From: Patiriisocius sp047731265
Lineage (GTDB): Bacteria; Bacteroidota; Bacteroidia; Flavobacteriales; Flavobacteriaceae
Direction of reading: 5' to 3'
NCBI RefSeq assembly: GCF_047731265.1
Contig: NZ_CP159835.1
Span: 3,534,001 to 3,598,000 of the forward strand
Length of the DNA: 64,000 nt
The notes beneath the pieces were generated by a model, which did no database searches, was not told the DNA's origin, and saw only the letters and a program-made list of their open reading frames with translations. The first letter of the stretch is position 1; each line of letters opens with the position of its first letter. Positions 18,853-28,567 of the stretch are shown here, piece by piece. Made by a program: the position numbers and the translations under genes.

Positions 18853-21282
18853 ATGAAGATTTCATACAACTGGCTAAAACAATTCATCAAAACTACTTGG
18901 GAAGCAGAAAAAACCGGAGATTTACTTACAGACCTTGGATTAGAAATTGAAGGAATTGAAGTTTTCTCTTCAATTCCTGGAGGACTAGAGGGTGTAGTTA
19001 TTGGGCACGTGTTAACCTGCGAAAAACATCCCAATGCAGATAGGCTTAAGATAACCACTGTTGATATTGGAACTGGGGAACCAATACAAATTGTTTGTGG
19101 AGCACCCAACGTTGCTGTGGGACAAAAAGTACCGGTTGCTACGGTAGGCACAACATTGTATGACGGTGATAGGAAACCTTGGAAAATAAAAAAAGGTAAG
19201 ATACGCGGTGAAGTAAGTATGGGTATGATCTGCGCTGAAGATGAATTGGGACTGGGAAAAGGTCATGATGGCATCATGATTCTTGATACTGAAGCCACTC
19301 CGGGAACCAAAGCAAGTGAACTGTTTGAAGTAGAAAACGATAAAATCTTTGAGATTGGCTTAACCCCAAACCGTGCAGATGCTATGAGTCATTGGGGTGT
19401 CGCAAGGGATCTTCGTGCAGGAATGACGCAGCAGAACGAATCTTTAGAGTTAATAACGCCTTCTAACTCTCATTTTAATATCGAAAATCGAACTTTAAAA
19501 ATAGAGGTCAATGTTCACGACAATAATTTAGCTCCAAGATATGCGGGTGTAACAATTAGCGGAATTACAGTACAAGAATCGCCTACGTGGTTAAAAAATA
19601 GATTAAAGTCTATAGGTTTATCCCCCATTAATAATGTTGTGGATATTACCAATTATGTGCTTCATGAACTGGGTCAACCTTTACACGCTTTTGACGCAGC
19701 AAAAATTACTGGAAACGAAATTAATGTTCAAACACTTCCTGAAGGCACTAAATTTACAACCCTAGATGGAGTGGAACGCACCTTAAGTGCGGAAGACCTA
19801 ATGATTTGTAATGCAGATAAACCGATGTGCATTGCAGGGGTTTTTGGCGGAATTGATAGTGGTGTTACGTCTAAAACATCTAATATATTTTTAGAAAGCG
19901 CATATTTTAATCCAGTAAGTATTAGAAAGACTGCAAAGCGCCACGGCTTAAATACGGATGCCTCTTTTAGATTTGAACGCGGTATTGACCCTAATAGTGT
20001 AGAGTACGCTTTAAAAAGAGCCTCCATACTAATTTGTGAAGTGGCTGGCGGAATTATTACGAGTGAAGTAACTGATGTATATCCTAAAAAGATTGAAGAT
20101 CATCAAGTATTTTTAAATTATGACAAGGCGGCTTCTTTAATTGGTGAAACTATTGAAAAAGAAACGATTAAAAAGATTCTTACTTCGCTCGAAATCAAAG
20201 TAAACAATGTTACTGAAACTGGTATTGGGATGACCATACCTGCATACAGAAATGATGTAACACGCGAAGTAGACGTTATAGAAGAAATCCTTCGTGTTTA
20301 TGGCTATAACACGGTGAAAGCTAGTGATAGATTTAATGCTTCAATTGCGACAACGCAGGGCATAAAAGATCACGAAATAAGTCATAAAGTCGCTTCACAA
20401 CTTGCCGCACAAGGTTTTAATGAGATGCTTAACAACTCGCTAACATCGCCAAATTTTACCGAGTTAACAGACGGTTTAAGTACTAAACATACCATAAAAA
20501 TACTGAATCCATTAAGCCATGAACTTTCAGCAATGCGACAGAGTATGTTGTTTGGTGGTTTACAATCTTTAGCATACAATAGTAACCGAAGGCAATCTAA
20601 TATTAGCTTGTTTGAGTTTGGAAAGACCTACCACAATTTCCCAAATGGTAAAGAAGAAAAGAAACATCTCTCTATTTTAGTTTCTGGAAATCAAACGGAA
20701 GATAATTGGATTCAAAATCCTTCTATGAAAGGAGATTTCCACTTTCTGAAAGGTGTGGTGGTTTCAATACTGAATAGATTAGGAATTAAAGACATTTCTG
20801 AAAAATCACTGAAAAATGATTTATTTGCTGAAGGTATCACCCTTAGCCATAACAAGAAAGCATTAGTTTCATTAGGGATTATAACTAGGAAAACAACAAA
20901 AAACTTTGGCATTGAAGCGGAAACATTGTTCGCAGATTTTGATTGGGACTCGGTATTAGAAATGATCACTACTACTAACGTGATGGTCAAACCCATTCCA
21001 AAATTCCCAAGAGTAAAACGAGATTTTGCGTTATTATTGGATGATCCAATAACCTTTAACGAATTAAAAATCACCGCTATGCAAACAGAACGCGAACTTT
21101 TAAAAGAGGTAACGCTGTTTGATGTATACACAGGTAAAAATTTACCCGACGGAAAGAAAAGTTATGCCTTGAGTTTTACACTACAAGACGAAAACAAAAC
21201 CTTGACCGATAAGCAAATTGATAAAGTAATGACTAAGCTTCAACAGCGTTTTGAGAAGGATTTTGGGGCCGCGCTGAGATAA
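18853..21282 (+). CDS. pheT: phenylalanine--tRNA ligase beta subunit
   Basis: An 809-residue protein of full family length. Domains in order: an EMAP/tRNA-binding fold (about 40-150, CEKHPNADRLK, CGAPNVAVGQKVPVA), the B3/B4 editing domain (PLHAFDAAKI, SFRFERGIDP), the B5 DNA-binding-like domain (YRNDVTREVDVIEEILRVYG), and the C-terminal FDX-ACB anticodon-binding domain (PKFPRVKRDFALLLDD). It pairs with PheS to charge tRNA-Phe and hydrolyse mischarged Tyr-tRNA. pheS is not in the window, as is common in Bacteroidota where the genes are unlinked. Confidence 0.97.
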   Translation: MKISYNWLKQFIKTTWEAEKTGDLLTDLGLEIEGIEVFSSIPGGLEGVVIGHVLTCEKHPNADRLKITTVDIGTGEPIQIVCGAPNVAVGQKVPVATVGTTLYDGDRKPWKIKKGKIRGEVSMGMICAEDELGLGKGHDGIMILDTEATPGTKASELFEVENDKIFEIGLTPNRADAMSHWGVARDLRAGMTQQNESLELITPSNSHFNIENRTLKIEVNVHDNNLAPRYAGVTISGITVQESPTWLKNRLKSIGLSPINNVVDITNYVLHELGQPLHAFDAAKITGNEINVQTLPEGTKFTTLDGVERTLSAEDLMICNADKPMCIAGVFGGIDSGVTSKTSNIFLESAYFNPVSIRKTAKRHGLNTDASFRFERGIDPNSVEYALKRASILICEVAGGIITSEVTDVYPKKIEDHQVFLNYDKAASLIGETIEKETIKKILTSLEIKVNNVTETGIGMTIPAYRNDVTREVDVIEEILRVYGYNTVKASDRFNASIATTQGIKDHEISHKVASQLAAQGFNEMLNNSLTSPNFTELTDGLSTKHTIKILNPLSHELSAMRQSMLFGGLQSLAYNSNRRQSNISLFEFGKTYHNFPNGKEEKKHLSILVSGNQTEDNWIQNPSMKGDFHFLKGVVVSILNRLGIKDISEKSLKNDLFAEGITLSHNKKALVSLGIITRKTTKNFGIEAETLFADFDWDSVLEMITTTNVMVKPIPKFPRVKRDFALLLDDPITFNELKITAMQTERELLKEVTLFDVYTGKNLPDGKKSYALSFTLQDENKTLTDKQIDKVMTKLQQRFEKDFGAALR

Positions 21283-21369
21283 GGCTGCGTGATTTTTATT
21301 TTGTTTTATGATTTAAAAAGTCAATCTTATTCTCCTGTTAATTATTTAACACCTTGAGATTCCGTAAAA

Positions 21370-21864
21370 ATGACTAGAAATAATAAAATATTCATTTGGA
21401 GTTTAACAGTATTGATATTCTTAATTTCGATTTATTACATGGCATGGACAATGTCACCCGGAAGTTATGGAAGGGCAGAAGTTTATGAATTCGAAATACC
21501 TGAGGAAAATCTAATTAAGATTATTAAAGAATTTAAATCTGATAATAGTGAATTAGACATATCGAGTGAAGACAAATTAAGTAGTGGTAAATTTCCAATA
21601 TTAAGAGATGGCAAAGAAGATAGTTCAAATCATTGGTATAAGTTCTATTTTTATTATCCTGATAAAAATCAAATTATTTTTACTTGGACTAGAGCAAAGT
21701 CAAAAATGACCTCTAGTTTTGGATTCGTTCGCGTTAACGAGGGATTGAATCTGGGAAATTGGAAGGATGTTAATAATAATTTTTTATGGTGGAAAAACAC
21801 TCCAATGAAAAATGAGTTTGAAGAACGGATACTAAAGAAAATAAAAGAAAAACTAGATAGATAA
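21370..21864 (+). CDS. hypothetical membrane-anchored protein
   Basis: A 164-residue protein with one N-terminal transmembrane helix (FIWSLTVLIFLISIYYMAW) and a soluble part of about 130 residues rich in aromatic strands (WYKFYFYYPDKNQIIFTW). I recognise no family. It follows pheT by 87 bases on the same strand and ends before a strong two-way terminator. It is probably anchored in the inner membrane facing the periplasm. Confidence 0.72.
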   Translation: MTRNNKIFIWSLTVLIFLISIYYMAWTMSPGSYGRAEVYEFEIPEENLIKIIKEFKSDNSELDISSEDKLSSGKFPILRDGKEDSSNHWYKFYFYYPDKNQIIFTWTRAKSKMTSSFGFVRVNEGLNLGNWKDVNNNFLWWKNTPMKNEFEERILKKIKEKLDR

Positions 21865-21893
21865 TAACGAAACAGCTTATAACGCTTCAAAAC

Positions 21894-21937
21894 AAAAAAA
21901 GTCGGACATTCAAATTTTGAATGTCCGACTTTTTTTG
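21894..21937. terminator. two-way intrinsic terminator between convergent genes
   Basis: GTCGGACATTC and GAATGTCCGAC form a perfect 11-bp stem with a 7-base loop, flanked by A-run and T-run on both sides. It can stop the 21370 gene on plus and the fasciclin gene on minus. Confidence 0.9.
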
Positions 21938-21949
21938 TCTTAAACAGTA

Positions 21950-22534
21950 CTATTGCTTGTCAACAGTTTTTGTGCTGAACGCTATGCCCTCAATAACATG
22001 GAAAAAACCGTTTTTATGGTAGAAATCAGTGTCCATTATTTTTGCTTTATTTCCTTCGGCGTCAGATAAAATAATAGTTTCACCGTTCATCGTTGCATTT
22101 AATTTTGTTCCAGCAAGTGTTCTAAAAGACGCGGTACCGTTGTTTACTTCAATCGCCTTTTTTATAGCCTTAACATCTAATCTTCCTGGTACTGTGTGAG
22201 ATTTTACTAATTGAGCTACACGTTCTTTATCGCTCAAAAATGCTTCGCGTTCTTCCTCTTCAAGCGCGTTAAAGGCTCCGTCGTTAGGAGTAAATATGGT
22301 TATCATTTCTTCATTTGCTAATTCAGCTTGCAAAGGTTCAGAAGCCAATATTTGAGATAAATAGGTGAATGAGGTATTTCCAGAAATATTATCAGCAATT
22401 GAGTTTCCAGAAGAGAAAGTACTGCCCTTATAATCCTTAGTAACGGTGGTAGTATACACCTTACTATATTTTTGTGCTGATGCTATCGCCACGGCAAAAC
22501 AGAAAAGCGCTGTAAATAAAATCTTAGTTTTCAT
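21950..22534 (-). CDS. secreted fasciclin-domain protein
   Basis: A 194-residue protein with a signal peptide (ILFTALFCFAVAIASAQ) and one FAS1 domain (about 60-185): SFTYLSQILASEPLQAEL, TIFTPNDGAFNAL, VKSHTVPGRLD, and the closing GFFHVIEGIAF. FAS1 domains mediate cell-surface and matrix adhesion. The protein has no sorting domain or lipobox, so it is likely periplasmic or released. Single gene. Confidence 0.9.
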   Translation of the reverse strand: MKTKILFTALFCFAVAIASAQKYSKVYTTTVTKDYKGSTFSSGNSIADNISGNTSFTYLSQILASEPLQAELANEEMITIFTPNDGAFNALEEEEREAFLSDKERVAQLVKSHTVPGRLDVKAIKKAIEVNNGTASFRTLAGTKLNATMNGETIILSDAEGNKAKIMDTDFYHKNGFFHVIEGIAFSTKTVDKQ

Positions 22535-22755
22535 CGTTGTAACGTATATTGAGAAATAGAAAGATGAAATGCTTGCATTTACATCTCCGATTCATGTAGT
22601 TATTTAATAGGTGATTATCAATTTTTAGACCAAATGTATGGACATAAATTATACTCTGAACGTACGTAAATAAAATATATTGTAAATATGAATTGTTAAA
22701 ATATAAATATATGATTGATTTTGTAATTTTAACTCGTAAATTTATATAAAAAAAA

Positions 22756-23472
22756 ATGCTATCGAAAACTAATATTAAATTGCAACTAGAAAAAGTACGC
22801 AAAAGAAGGATTGACAACAAGAACACCCTAACGCAAGTGCACGACATACTTTCTCAAAACCAATATGAGCGAGATATTATTTCAGACGCCCTAAACAATG
22901 GACAGGGAAGTGATAGTAACAAATTTAATTTTGATTTACTGAATTCTGAAAGCATCTTTCACATTAGTGATATTGAAAAACTATGCGTTGATTACAGGCT
23001 TCGGTTTTTAGATTCACGTTTTTTCAAAGGTCCTTTCCCAGATGAAGCTATTTCAAAAATTAGAACGTTAGAAAATAATCACAATACCTCGCTAAAAGGC
23101 TTTAAAATAGTAGCTCCAGCAAAATTAATGCAGTTAGAGAATGCAGATGATCCATTATTATTTGCACCAATGGGCAATGAGTATTACTATCTAATTCATA
23201 AATGGGGCAATGATTTACATCCTTTTAGAAAGCTTTTAATGTGGCCTTACAAGAGTTTTGAAAATTTAGTATTCACTATTTTTATAATGAGTATTTTACT
23301 CACCTCCATCTTACCTGTTCATTTATTTTCTACTGGAAATTTAGAACAAGAGTACCTTTTATTATTTCTATTTGTTTTTAAAGGTGTTGCAGGTGCGGTC
23401 TTATATTATGGTTTTGCCAAAGGAAAGAACTTTAACAAAGCTATCTGGCAGAGTAAATATTATAACGGATAA
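22756..23472 (+). CDS. conserved membrane protein, partner of the DUF2007 gene
   Basis: A 238-residue protein. The first ~160 residues are soluble and helical (KVRKRRIDNKNTLTQVHDIL; FNFDLLNSESIFHISDIEKL). Two transmembrane helices follow (about 172-190 and 203-222, SILLTSILPVHLF; YLLLFLFVFKGVAGAVLYYG). I know no function. It ends 3 bases before the DUF2007 gene, so the two form an operon. The upstream 220 bases are AT-rich without a clear promoter. Confidence 0.78.
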   Translation: MLSKTNIKLQLEKVRKRRIDNKNTLTQVHDILSQNQYERDIISDALNNGQGSDSNKFNFDLLNSESIFHISDIEKLCVDYRLRFLDSRFFKGPFPDEAISKIRTLENNHNTSLKGFKIVAPAKLMQLENADDPLLFAPMGNEYYYLIHKWGNDLHPFRKLLMWPYKSFENLVFTIFIMSILLTSILPVHLFSTGNLEQEYLLLFLFVFKGVAGAVLYYGFAKGKNFNKAIWQSKYYNG

Positions 23473-23475
23473 TTT

Positions 23476-23724
23476 ATGGATAGTAATGAACAATCGATAC
23501 GAATCTTTACTGGCCCTGCAATGATTGCAAAAGGTCTGCAAGCACGACTAAACAATTTAGGAATTATGCCTATCACTAGAGATGACCATCAAAGCGGAAT
23601 CTCTAGTGGTTTTGCAATGGGTGTTCCTGATCAAGTACAGCTTTTTATAAGACCCAACGAATTGGCGATTGCCAAGGACAGTATCAATGACTATTTTAAA
23701 GAAATTGGAGAGCCTTCGATTTAG
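23476..23724 (+). CDS. DUF2007-domain small protein (putative signal-transducing)
   Basis: An 82-residue soluble protein matching the DUF2007 pattern: RIFTGPAMIAKGLQARLNN, then the strand QVQLFIRPNELAIAKDSI. The family is annotated as putative signal-transducing with a ferredoxin-like fold; its ligand is unknown. It starts 3 bases after the membrane protein gene and is probably translated with it. Confidence 0.82.
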   Translation: MDSNEQSIRIFTGPAMIAKGLQARLNNLGIMPITRDDHQSGISSGFAMGVPDQVQLFIRPNELAIAKDSINDYFKEIGEPSI

Positions 23725-23828
23725 CATTCGATTTGGGAGTTTATAAGCGAGAATTTAGTTTAGATTCAAAACCCAAAACCTAACTATTCTCAAAACCGGA
23801 GAAAAACCAAATACCCTACACCAGAAAT

Positions 23829-25457
23829 TTAACCCACCTTGACACTATACATTTTTTCGCGCTGTTCTTTTATTTTAGAGTCGTTCATATATTCATCAAA
23901 GGTCATATAACGATCTATTACTCCGTTGGGTGTTAACTCAACTACTCTATTTCCAACAGTTTGTGCAAACTCGTGATCATGGGTAGTAAACATTACCGTT
24001 CCCTTAAAGTTTTTTAGTGAATTATTAAAAGCTGTTATAGATTCCAAATCTAGGTGATTGGTAGGCTCATCAAGCATTAAAACATTAGCACGCATCATCA
24101 TCATGCGGCTTAACATACAGCGCACTTTTTCTCCTCCAGAAAGCACACTACACTTTTTAAGTGCTTCTTCTCCACTAAAAATCATTTTACCTAAAAATCC
24201 GCGAATATGAACTTCTTCTCTTTCTTCTTCGGTTTTTGCCCATTGGCGCAACCAATCTACCAGACTGTCCTCACTTTGAAAAAAATGATGATTATCTAAT
24301 GGTAAATAACTCTGGTTTGTCGTAACACCCCATTGAAATTCACCTGAGTCTGCTTTTAAATTATTATTGATAATTTCGTAAAAAGCCGTTGTCGCTCTAG
24401 AATCTTTTGAAAAGACCACCACTTTGTCTCCTTTTGCTAAATTTAGGTGTACGTCTTTAAATAATACATCATCTTCTAAAGTTGAGGTTAGACTTTCAAT
24501 ATTTAAAATTTGATCACCTGCTTCGCGCTCGCGATCAAAAATAATTGCTGGATATCTACGACTAGAAGGCTTGATGCTTGATACATCTAATTTATCAATC
24601 ATTTTCTTACGGCTGGTTGCTTGTTTTGATTTTGCAACGTTTGCAGAAAACCTTCTAATAAATTCTTCTAATTCTTTCTTTTTATCTTCGGCCTTTTTAT
24701 TTTGTTGTGCACGTTGGCGAGCAGCTAACTGACTGCTTTCATACCAAAATGTATAATTACCACTAAAATGATTTATTTTTCCAAAGTCAATATCACTAAT
24801 ATGTGTACAAACAGCATCTAAAAAGTGACGGTCGTGAGAAACTACAATCACACAAGCGTCATAATTTGCTAAGAAATGCTCCAACCAAGCAATGGTCTCG
24901 TAATCCAAGTCGTTGGTAGGCTCATCCATAATCAATACATCAGGATTCCCAAAAAGTGCTTGTGCCAATAAGACACGTACTTTTTGTTTTCCATCAATAT
25001 CTCCCATATTGGAGTAGTGTAAACTCGCGTCAATCCCTAAGTTACTTAATAAAGCTGCGGCATTACTATCTGCATTCCAACCATCCATTTCCTCAAATTT
25101 TACTTGAAGCTCTCCAATCTTGTCAGCATTCTCATCTGTATAATCTGCATAAAGCGCATCTATTTGAGATTTCGTTGCAAATAAATCTTTATTCCCGCGA
25201 ACCACGGTTTCTAATACTGGGTAGTCATCATAAGCGTTATGATTTTGTTCCAAAACAGACATTCTTTTTCCAGTTTCTAAATGAACATTTCCCGAAGTAG
25301 GATCTTGTTTTCCTGCGATGATATTCAAAAATGTTGATTTACCAGCACCATTGGCGCCAATAATTCCATAGATGTTACCAACTACAAATTGTGTGTTTAC
25401 GTCATCAAAAAGTATACGTTTACCAAATTGTACCGAAAGATTTGAAACTGAAAGCAT
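23829..25457 (-). CDS. ABC-F family ATPase (YbiT-like), second Walker A degenerate
   Basis: A 542-residue protein with two ATP-binding domains and no membrane part. Domain one is intact: GANGAGKST (about 34-42) and Walker B with DEPTNDLD. The ~80-residue linker is charged (KKAEDKKKELEEFIRRF). Domain two retains the signature LSGGEKVR and DEPTNHLD, but its P-loop reads FSKDSRATTAF (about 346-356), with no GxxGxGK[ST]. The C-terminal half, LVDWLRQW then GFLGKMIFSGEEALKK, matches YbiT best. ABC-F proteins act on the ribosome in translation control or antibiotic protection. The start ATG 25457 follows homologues. Confidence 0.9.
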   Translation of the reverse strand: MLSVSNLSVQFGKRILFDDVNTQFVVGNIYGIIGANGAGKSTFLNIIAGKQDPTSGNVHLETGKRMSVLEQNHNAYDDYPVLETVVRGNKDLFATKSQIDALYADYTDENADKIGELQVKFEEMDGWNADSNAAALLSNLGIDASLHYSNMGDIDGKQKVRVLLAQALFGNPDVLIMDEPTNDLDYETIAWLEHFLANYDACVIVVSHDRHFLDAVCTHISDIDFGKINHFSGNYTFWYESSQLAARQRAQQNKKAEDKKKELEEFIRRFSANVAKSKQATSRKKMIDKLDVSSIKPSSRRYPAIIFDREREAGDQILNIESLTSTLEDDVLFKDVHLNLAKGDKVVVFSKDSRATTAFYEIINNNLKADSGEFQWGVTTNQSYLPLDNHHFFQSEDSLVDWLRQWAKTEEEREEVHIRGFLGKMIFSGEEALKKCSVLSGGEKVRCMLSRMMMMRANVLMLDEPTNHLDLESITAFNNSLKNFKGTVMFTTHDHEFAQTVGNRVVELTPNGVIDRYMTFDEYMNDSKIKEQREKMYSVKVG

Positions 25458-25577
25458 ATGCTGAAATGTGTTTTGAAAATTTCGGCAAAAATAACCATAA
25501 ATAGGCGATTGTTAAAGATTAACTTTTTTATTTTTTGTTTTAACGACACCTTAACAAACTAGGAGGTTGCACTCTTA

Positions 25578-25585
25578 TACATTTG
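25578..25585 (+). promoter_or_regulatory. -7 box (TACATTTG) upstream of the TTG-start lipoprotein gene
   Basis: TACATTTG fits TAnnTTTG. Transcription would start near 25592, leaving about 15 bases before the TTG codon at 25607. This supports that start. No -33 box is evident. Confidence 0.5.
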
Positions 25586-25606
25586 TGATTAAGAAAAATA
25601 CCTGAT

Positions 25607-27001
25607 TTGATAAAAAAACTACTCCTAATTACTTCTATCTCCTTGTTTTTTGTGTCCTGTAATTGGGACTCGAAACCACAAAGCACTTATCTTGGAGGGC
25701 AAATTATCAACCCTAAAGGCAAACACGTTGTAATTTCAAATAACCACCGAAAGAATGACACCATTACTTTGGACGACAACGGACGTTTTAGTTTTGAGTG
25801 TGAAAGCCTAGTAGAAGACATTTATACTTTTAGTCATGGTGAAATTCAATACATGATTATTGAACCAGGAGATAGTATCTTATTTAGAGTAAACACCATG
25901 GTTTTTGACGAATCATTGGCTTTTAGTGGAAAAGGTTCCGAAAAAAACAACTATCTCATCAATTTGTTTCTAGAGAATGAAAACGATAATGAGTTACTGC
26001 ATAGTCAATACAAATTAACGACCGAACAATTTCTAGAGCGCATTGATTCTGACAGAGAGATAGACAACACTTCACTTAAGGGGTTTATTGAAAATGAAAA
26101 TCCTGGGAAATTATTCAATAGAATTGCTCAATCCACATTAGATTATAATTATTACTACAAAAAAGAAATGTTTGCAGCTCACAAATTGGGAGCTAACGAT
26201 GAAAGCATAGAAGATATCCCCAGCTCTTTTTTTGAGCATAGAAAGAACATAAACCCAAATGATGCCTTACTTAGTAATTACTATGCCTACTACCGGTTGT
26301 TAAATATATATTTTGACAATCTGGCCTATGAGCAATATAAAGATACTATTCCCTATAATCGTAAATCTTTCTTACACAATAAGGAAAAGTTAAAACTCAT
26401 TGATTTTTCTATTAAACACAAGGATTTGCATAACAACTTGCTAAGAACTAATGTACGGTCATTTTTAATAAATGCCAACGATTCTGCAGAAGAAGGTCAA
26501 ATGTTAAGCTTATTTGAATCTATAGATTCCAACAAAAAGCATCTAGCTGAAATGAAACAGTTTTTAAAAAAAACGGCTAAGACCAACGCAGGAAAAAGAA
26601 CGCCTAATTTAATGTTAGTCAATACGAATAATGAAACATTAAAATTAAGTGATGTTGCAAAAAACAAATCAGTATTATTTTTCTGGACCACAGGAGCAGT
26701 AAGTCATTTTAAGGAAATACACACTCATGTTTTGGAGCTTAAAAGTAAATATCCTGAATACACTTTTATTGGTATAAATACAGATACCAATTTTAAATCG
26801 TGGAAAAAAACTGTTCAAAATTTTGGGTATAATTCCGCTACTGAATTTCAGTTTGAAAATAATGATAAAGCAAGAGAGGAATTGTATATCAACTCTGCTA
26901 ACAAAACAATGATTATTGATAAAGACCTCACCATTTTAGAAGGAAACACAAATCTTTTTAATCAAGAATTCGAGTCTTTACTATTAGGGCATCTAAATTA
27001 G
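25607..27001 (+). CDS. TlpA-like thioredoxin-fold lipoprotein lacking CxxC, TTG start
   Basis: A 464-residue lipoprotein. TTG at 25607 is the only start that gives the full signal peptide IKKLLLITSISLFFVSC (Cys18). The N-terminal part (about 28-115) resembles the DUF4369-like beta domain of Bacteroidota TlpA proteins (GGQIINPKGKHVVIS ... IEPGDSILFRV). A helical middle follows. The C-terminal thioredoxin-like domain has SVLFFWTTGAVSHFKE near residue 361, where the active-site cysteines should be, so WCxxC is replaced by WTTG. It cannot be an ordinary disulfide reductase and may be a binding or scaffold protein. Its stop overlaps the convergent transaldolase stop by 4 bases. Confidence 0.82.
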   Translation: MIKKLLLITSISLFFVSCNWDSKPQSTYLGGQIINPKGKHVVISNNHRKNDTITLDDNGRFSFECESLVEDIYTFSHGEIQYMIIEPGDSILFRVNTMVFDESLAFSGKGSEKNNYLINLFLENENDNELLHSQYKLTTEQFLERIDSDREIDNTSLKGFIENENPGKLFNRIAQSTLDYNYYYKKEMFAAHKLGANDESIEDIPSSFFEHRKNINPNDALLSNYYAYYRLLNIYFDNLAYEQYKDTIPYNRKSFLHNKEKLKLIDFSIKHKDLHNNLLRTNVRSFLINANDSAEEGQMLSLFESIDSNKKHLAEMKQFLKKTAKTNAGKRTPNLMLVNTNNETLKLSDVAKNKSVLFFWTTGAVSHFKEIHTHVLELKSKYPEYTFIGINTDTNFKSWKKTVQNFGYNSATEFQFENNDKAREELYINSANKTMIIDKDLTILEGNTNLFNQEFESLLLGHLN

Positions 27002-27651
27002 TTTCCCTTATTGTAGTCTGCCAAAAATTTTGCCAACCCTATATCTGTCAAAGGGTGTTTAAGTAAACCTTCAATAGAAGACAAAGGTCCAGTCATTACA
27101 TCTGCCCCAATCTTCGCACATTCTAAAACGTGCATGGTATGTCTTATCGAAGCTGCTAAGATTTGAGTCTCAAAACCGTAGTTATCATAGATTAAGCGTA
27201 TTTCAGCAATTAGCTGTAAACCATCTGTAGAGATATCATCAAGTCTACCAATAAATGGAGAAACATACGTCGCTCCAGCTTTAGCCGCTAATAGCGCCTG
27301 TCCAGAGGAAAACACTAAAGTACAATTGGTTCTAATTCCATTATCACTAAAGTACTTTATTGCTTTAATACCATCCTTTATCATTGGTATTTTAACTACA
27401 ATCTGTGGATGCAATTCGGCAAGGGCCTCCCCTTCTCTAATCATCCCTTCTACATCAGTTGAAATTACTTCAGCCGAAACATCGCCATCTACTATTTCGC
27501 AGATAGCTACGTAGTGTTTTAAAATGTTATCGTGTCCTGTGATTCCTTCTTTTGCCATTAGCGAAGGATTTGTTGTTACTCCGTCAAGAACCCCTAATGC
27601 CTGTGCTTCACGTATTTGTTCAAGGTTTGCAGTATCGATAAAAAATTTCAT
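26998..27651 (-). CDS. transaldolase / fructose-6-phosphate aldolase (TalC/FSA type)
   Basis: A 217-residue class I aldolase, the length of the short TalC/FSA subfamily. It begins KFFIDTANLEQIREA, then GVTTNPSLMAKEG. The Schiff-base Lys is in VVKIPM, with NCTLVFSSGQALLAAKAGA and SPFIGRLDD following. It transfers or releases dihydroxyacetone between sugar phosphates in the non-oxidative pentose phosphate pathway. In Bacteroidota this short form usually serves as the transaldolase. Sequence alone does not separate the two activities. Confidence 0.92.
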   Translation of the reverse strand: MKFFIDTANLEQIREAQALGVLDGVTTNPSLMAKEGITGHDNILKHYVAICEIVDGDVSAEVISTDVEGMIREGEALAELHPQIVVKIPMIKDGIKAIKYFSDNGIRTNCTLVFSSGQALLAAKAGATYVSPFIGRLDDISTDGLQLIAEIRLIYDNYGFETQILAASIRHTMHVLECAKIGADVMTGPLSSIEGLLKHPLTDIGLAKFLADYNKGN

Positions 27652-27766
27652 GGAAAGGTGTATTTAATTTTTAGCAAAAATACGGAAGTTAAATTTTATT
27701 TAGTTGCGATAATTATCGGAATGTGAGTTACTTTTTTGTTTTCTTCCAAATAATTATAGACGCCAA

Positions 27767-28567
27767 CTAAAGCTCATAATGTTTCATCAACATCGCTTCA
27801 TACATTTTTGAAGGAAGTATTGCTTTTAAAACAATCGAAAACTTTTGAATAAATGCGCCCACTTTGTACCGAACTTTAGGATTGGGGTTTTGTAAAATCT
27901 TAAAAATGACTTCTGCCATTTTTGTAGGATCCTTACCAGCATCTACATGGGCATCCATGGTTTTCAAGGTATTTCCGTAAGCCTCTTTATAAGGAGAATC
28001 TTGTGCTATAGGAGCGTGGTATCTTCCTGCCGCTATATTTGTTGCAAAATCTCCAGGTGCAACATTGGTCATTTTAACATTAAACTGCTTTAATTCCATT
28101 CTATACGCTTCCGTAGTAATCTCTAGGGCAGCTTTTGTAGCAGAATAAACACCTCTATACGGCAATCCCATATATCCCGCAATGGAAGTAACGTTTATAA
28201 TATGTCCATAACCTTGTTTTCGCATTGCTGGCAACACAGCATTTGTCATTTCGATAGGACCATATAAATTGGTGCTGAAGGCGTTCTTTATTTCAGAAAT
28301 TGGCGTCTCTTCAATAGGACCTGTAATTCCTACTCCCGCGTTGTTGATGAGAACATCAATCGTTTTTTCAATATCCAGTAATTGTGTGACACAGTTTTGA
28401 ATACTTTCAGAACTGGTTACATCTAGAGGAAGCAGAGCAAAAGAACTCTTGTAGTTTTTGGGGTTTCGGCTAGTACCGTATACTTTATACCCTCTCGTCT
28501 GCAAGTATTCGCCAATGGCCTTACCAATACCCGATGAACCACCTGTTATTAAAACTATTTTTGCCAT
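27767..28567 (-). CDS. short-chain dehydrogenase/reductase
   Basis: A 266-residue classical SDR. The NAD(P) loop TGGSSGIG is at 8-15. NNAG lies near residue 80, and the catalytic YSATK follows the Ser in NVTSIAGY. The length and the late segment HYEL resemble membrane-associated lipid or steroid-type SDRs, but the substrate is unknown. No operon partners: 115 bases separate it from transaldolase and the SRP RNA gene lies upstream. Confidence 0.9.
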   Translation of the reverse strand: MAKIVLITGGSSGIGKAIGEYLQTRGYKVYGTSRNPKNYKSSFALLPLDVTSSESIQNCVTQLLDIEKTIDVLINNAGVGITGPIEETPISEIKNAFSTNLYGPIEMTNAVLPAMRKQGYGHIINVTSIAGYMGLPYRGVYSATKAALEITTEAYRMELKQFNVKMTNVAPGDFATNIAAGRYHAPIAQDSPYKEAYGNTLKTMDAHVDAGKDPTKMAEVIFKILQNPNPKVRYKVGAFIQKFSIVLKAILPSKMYEAMLMKHYEL

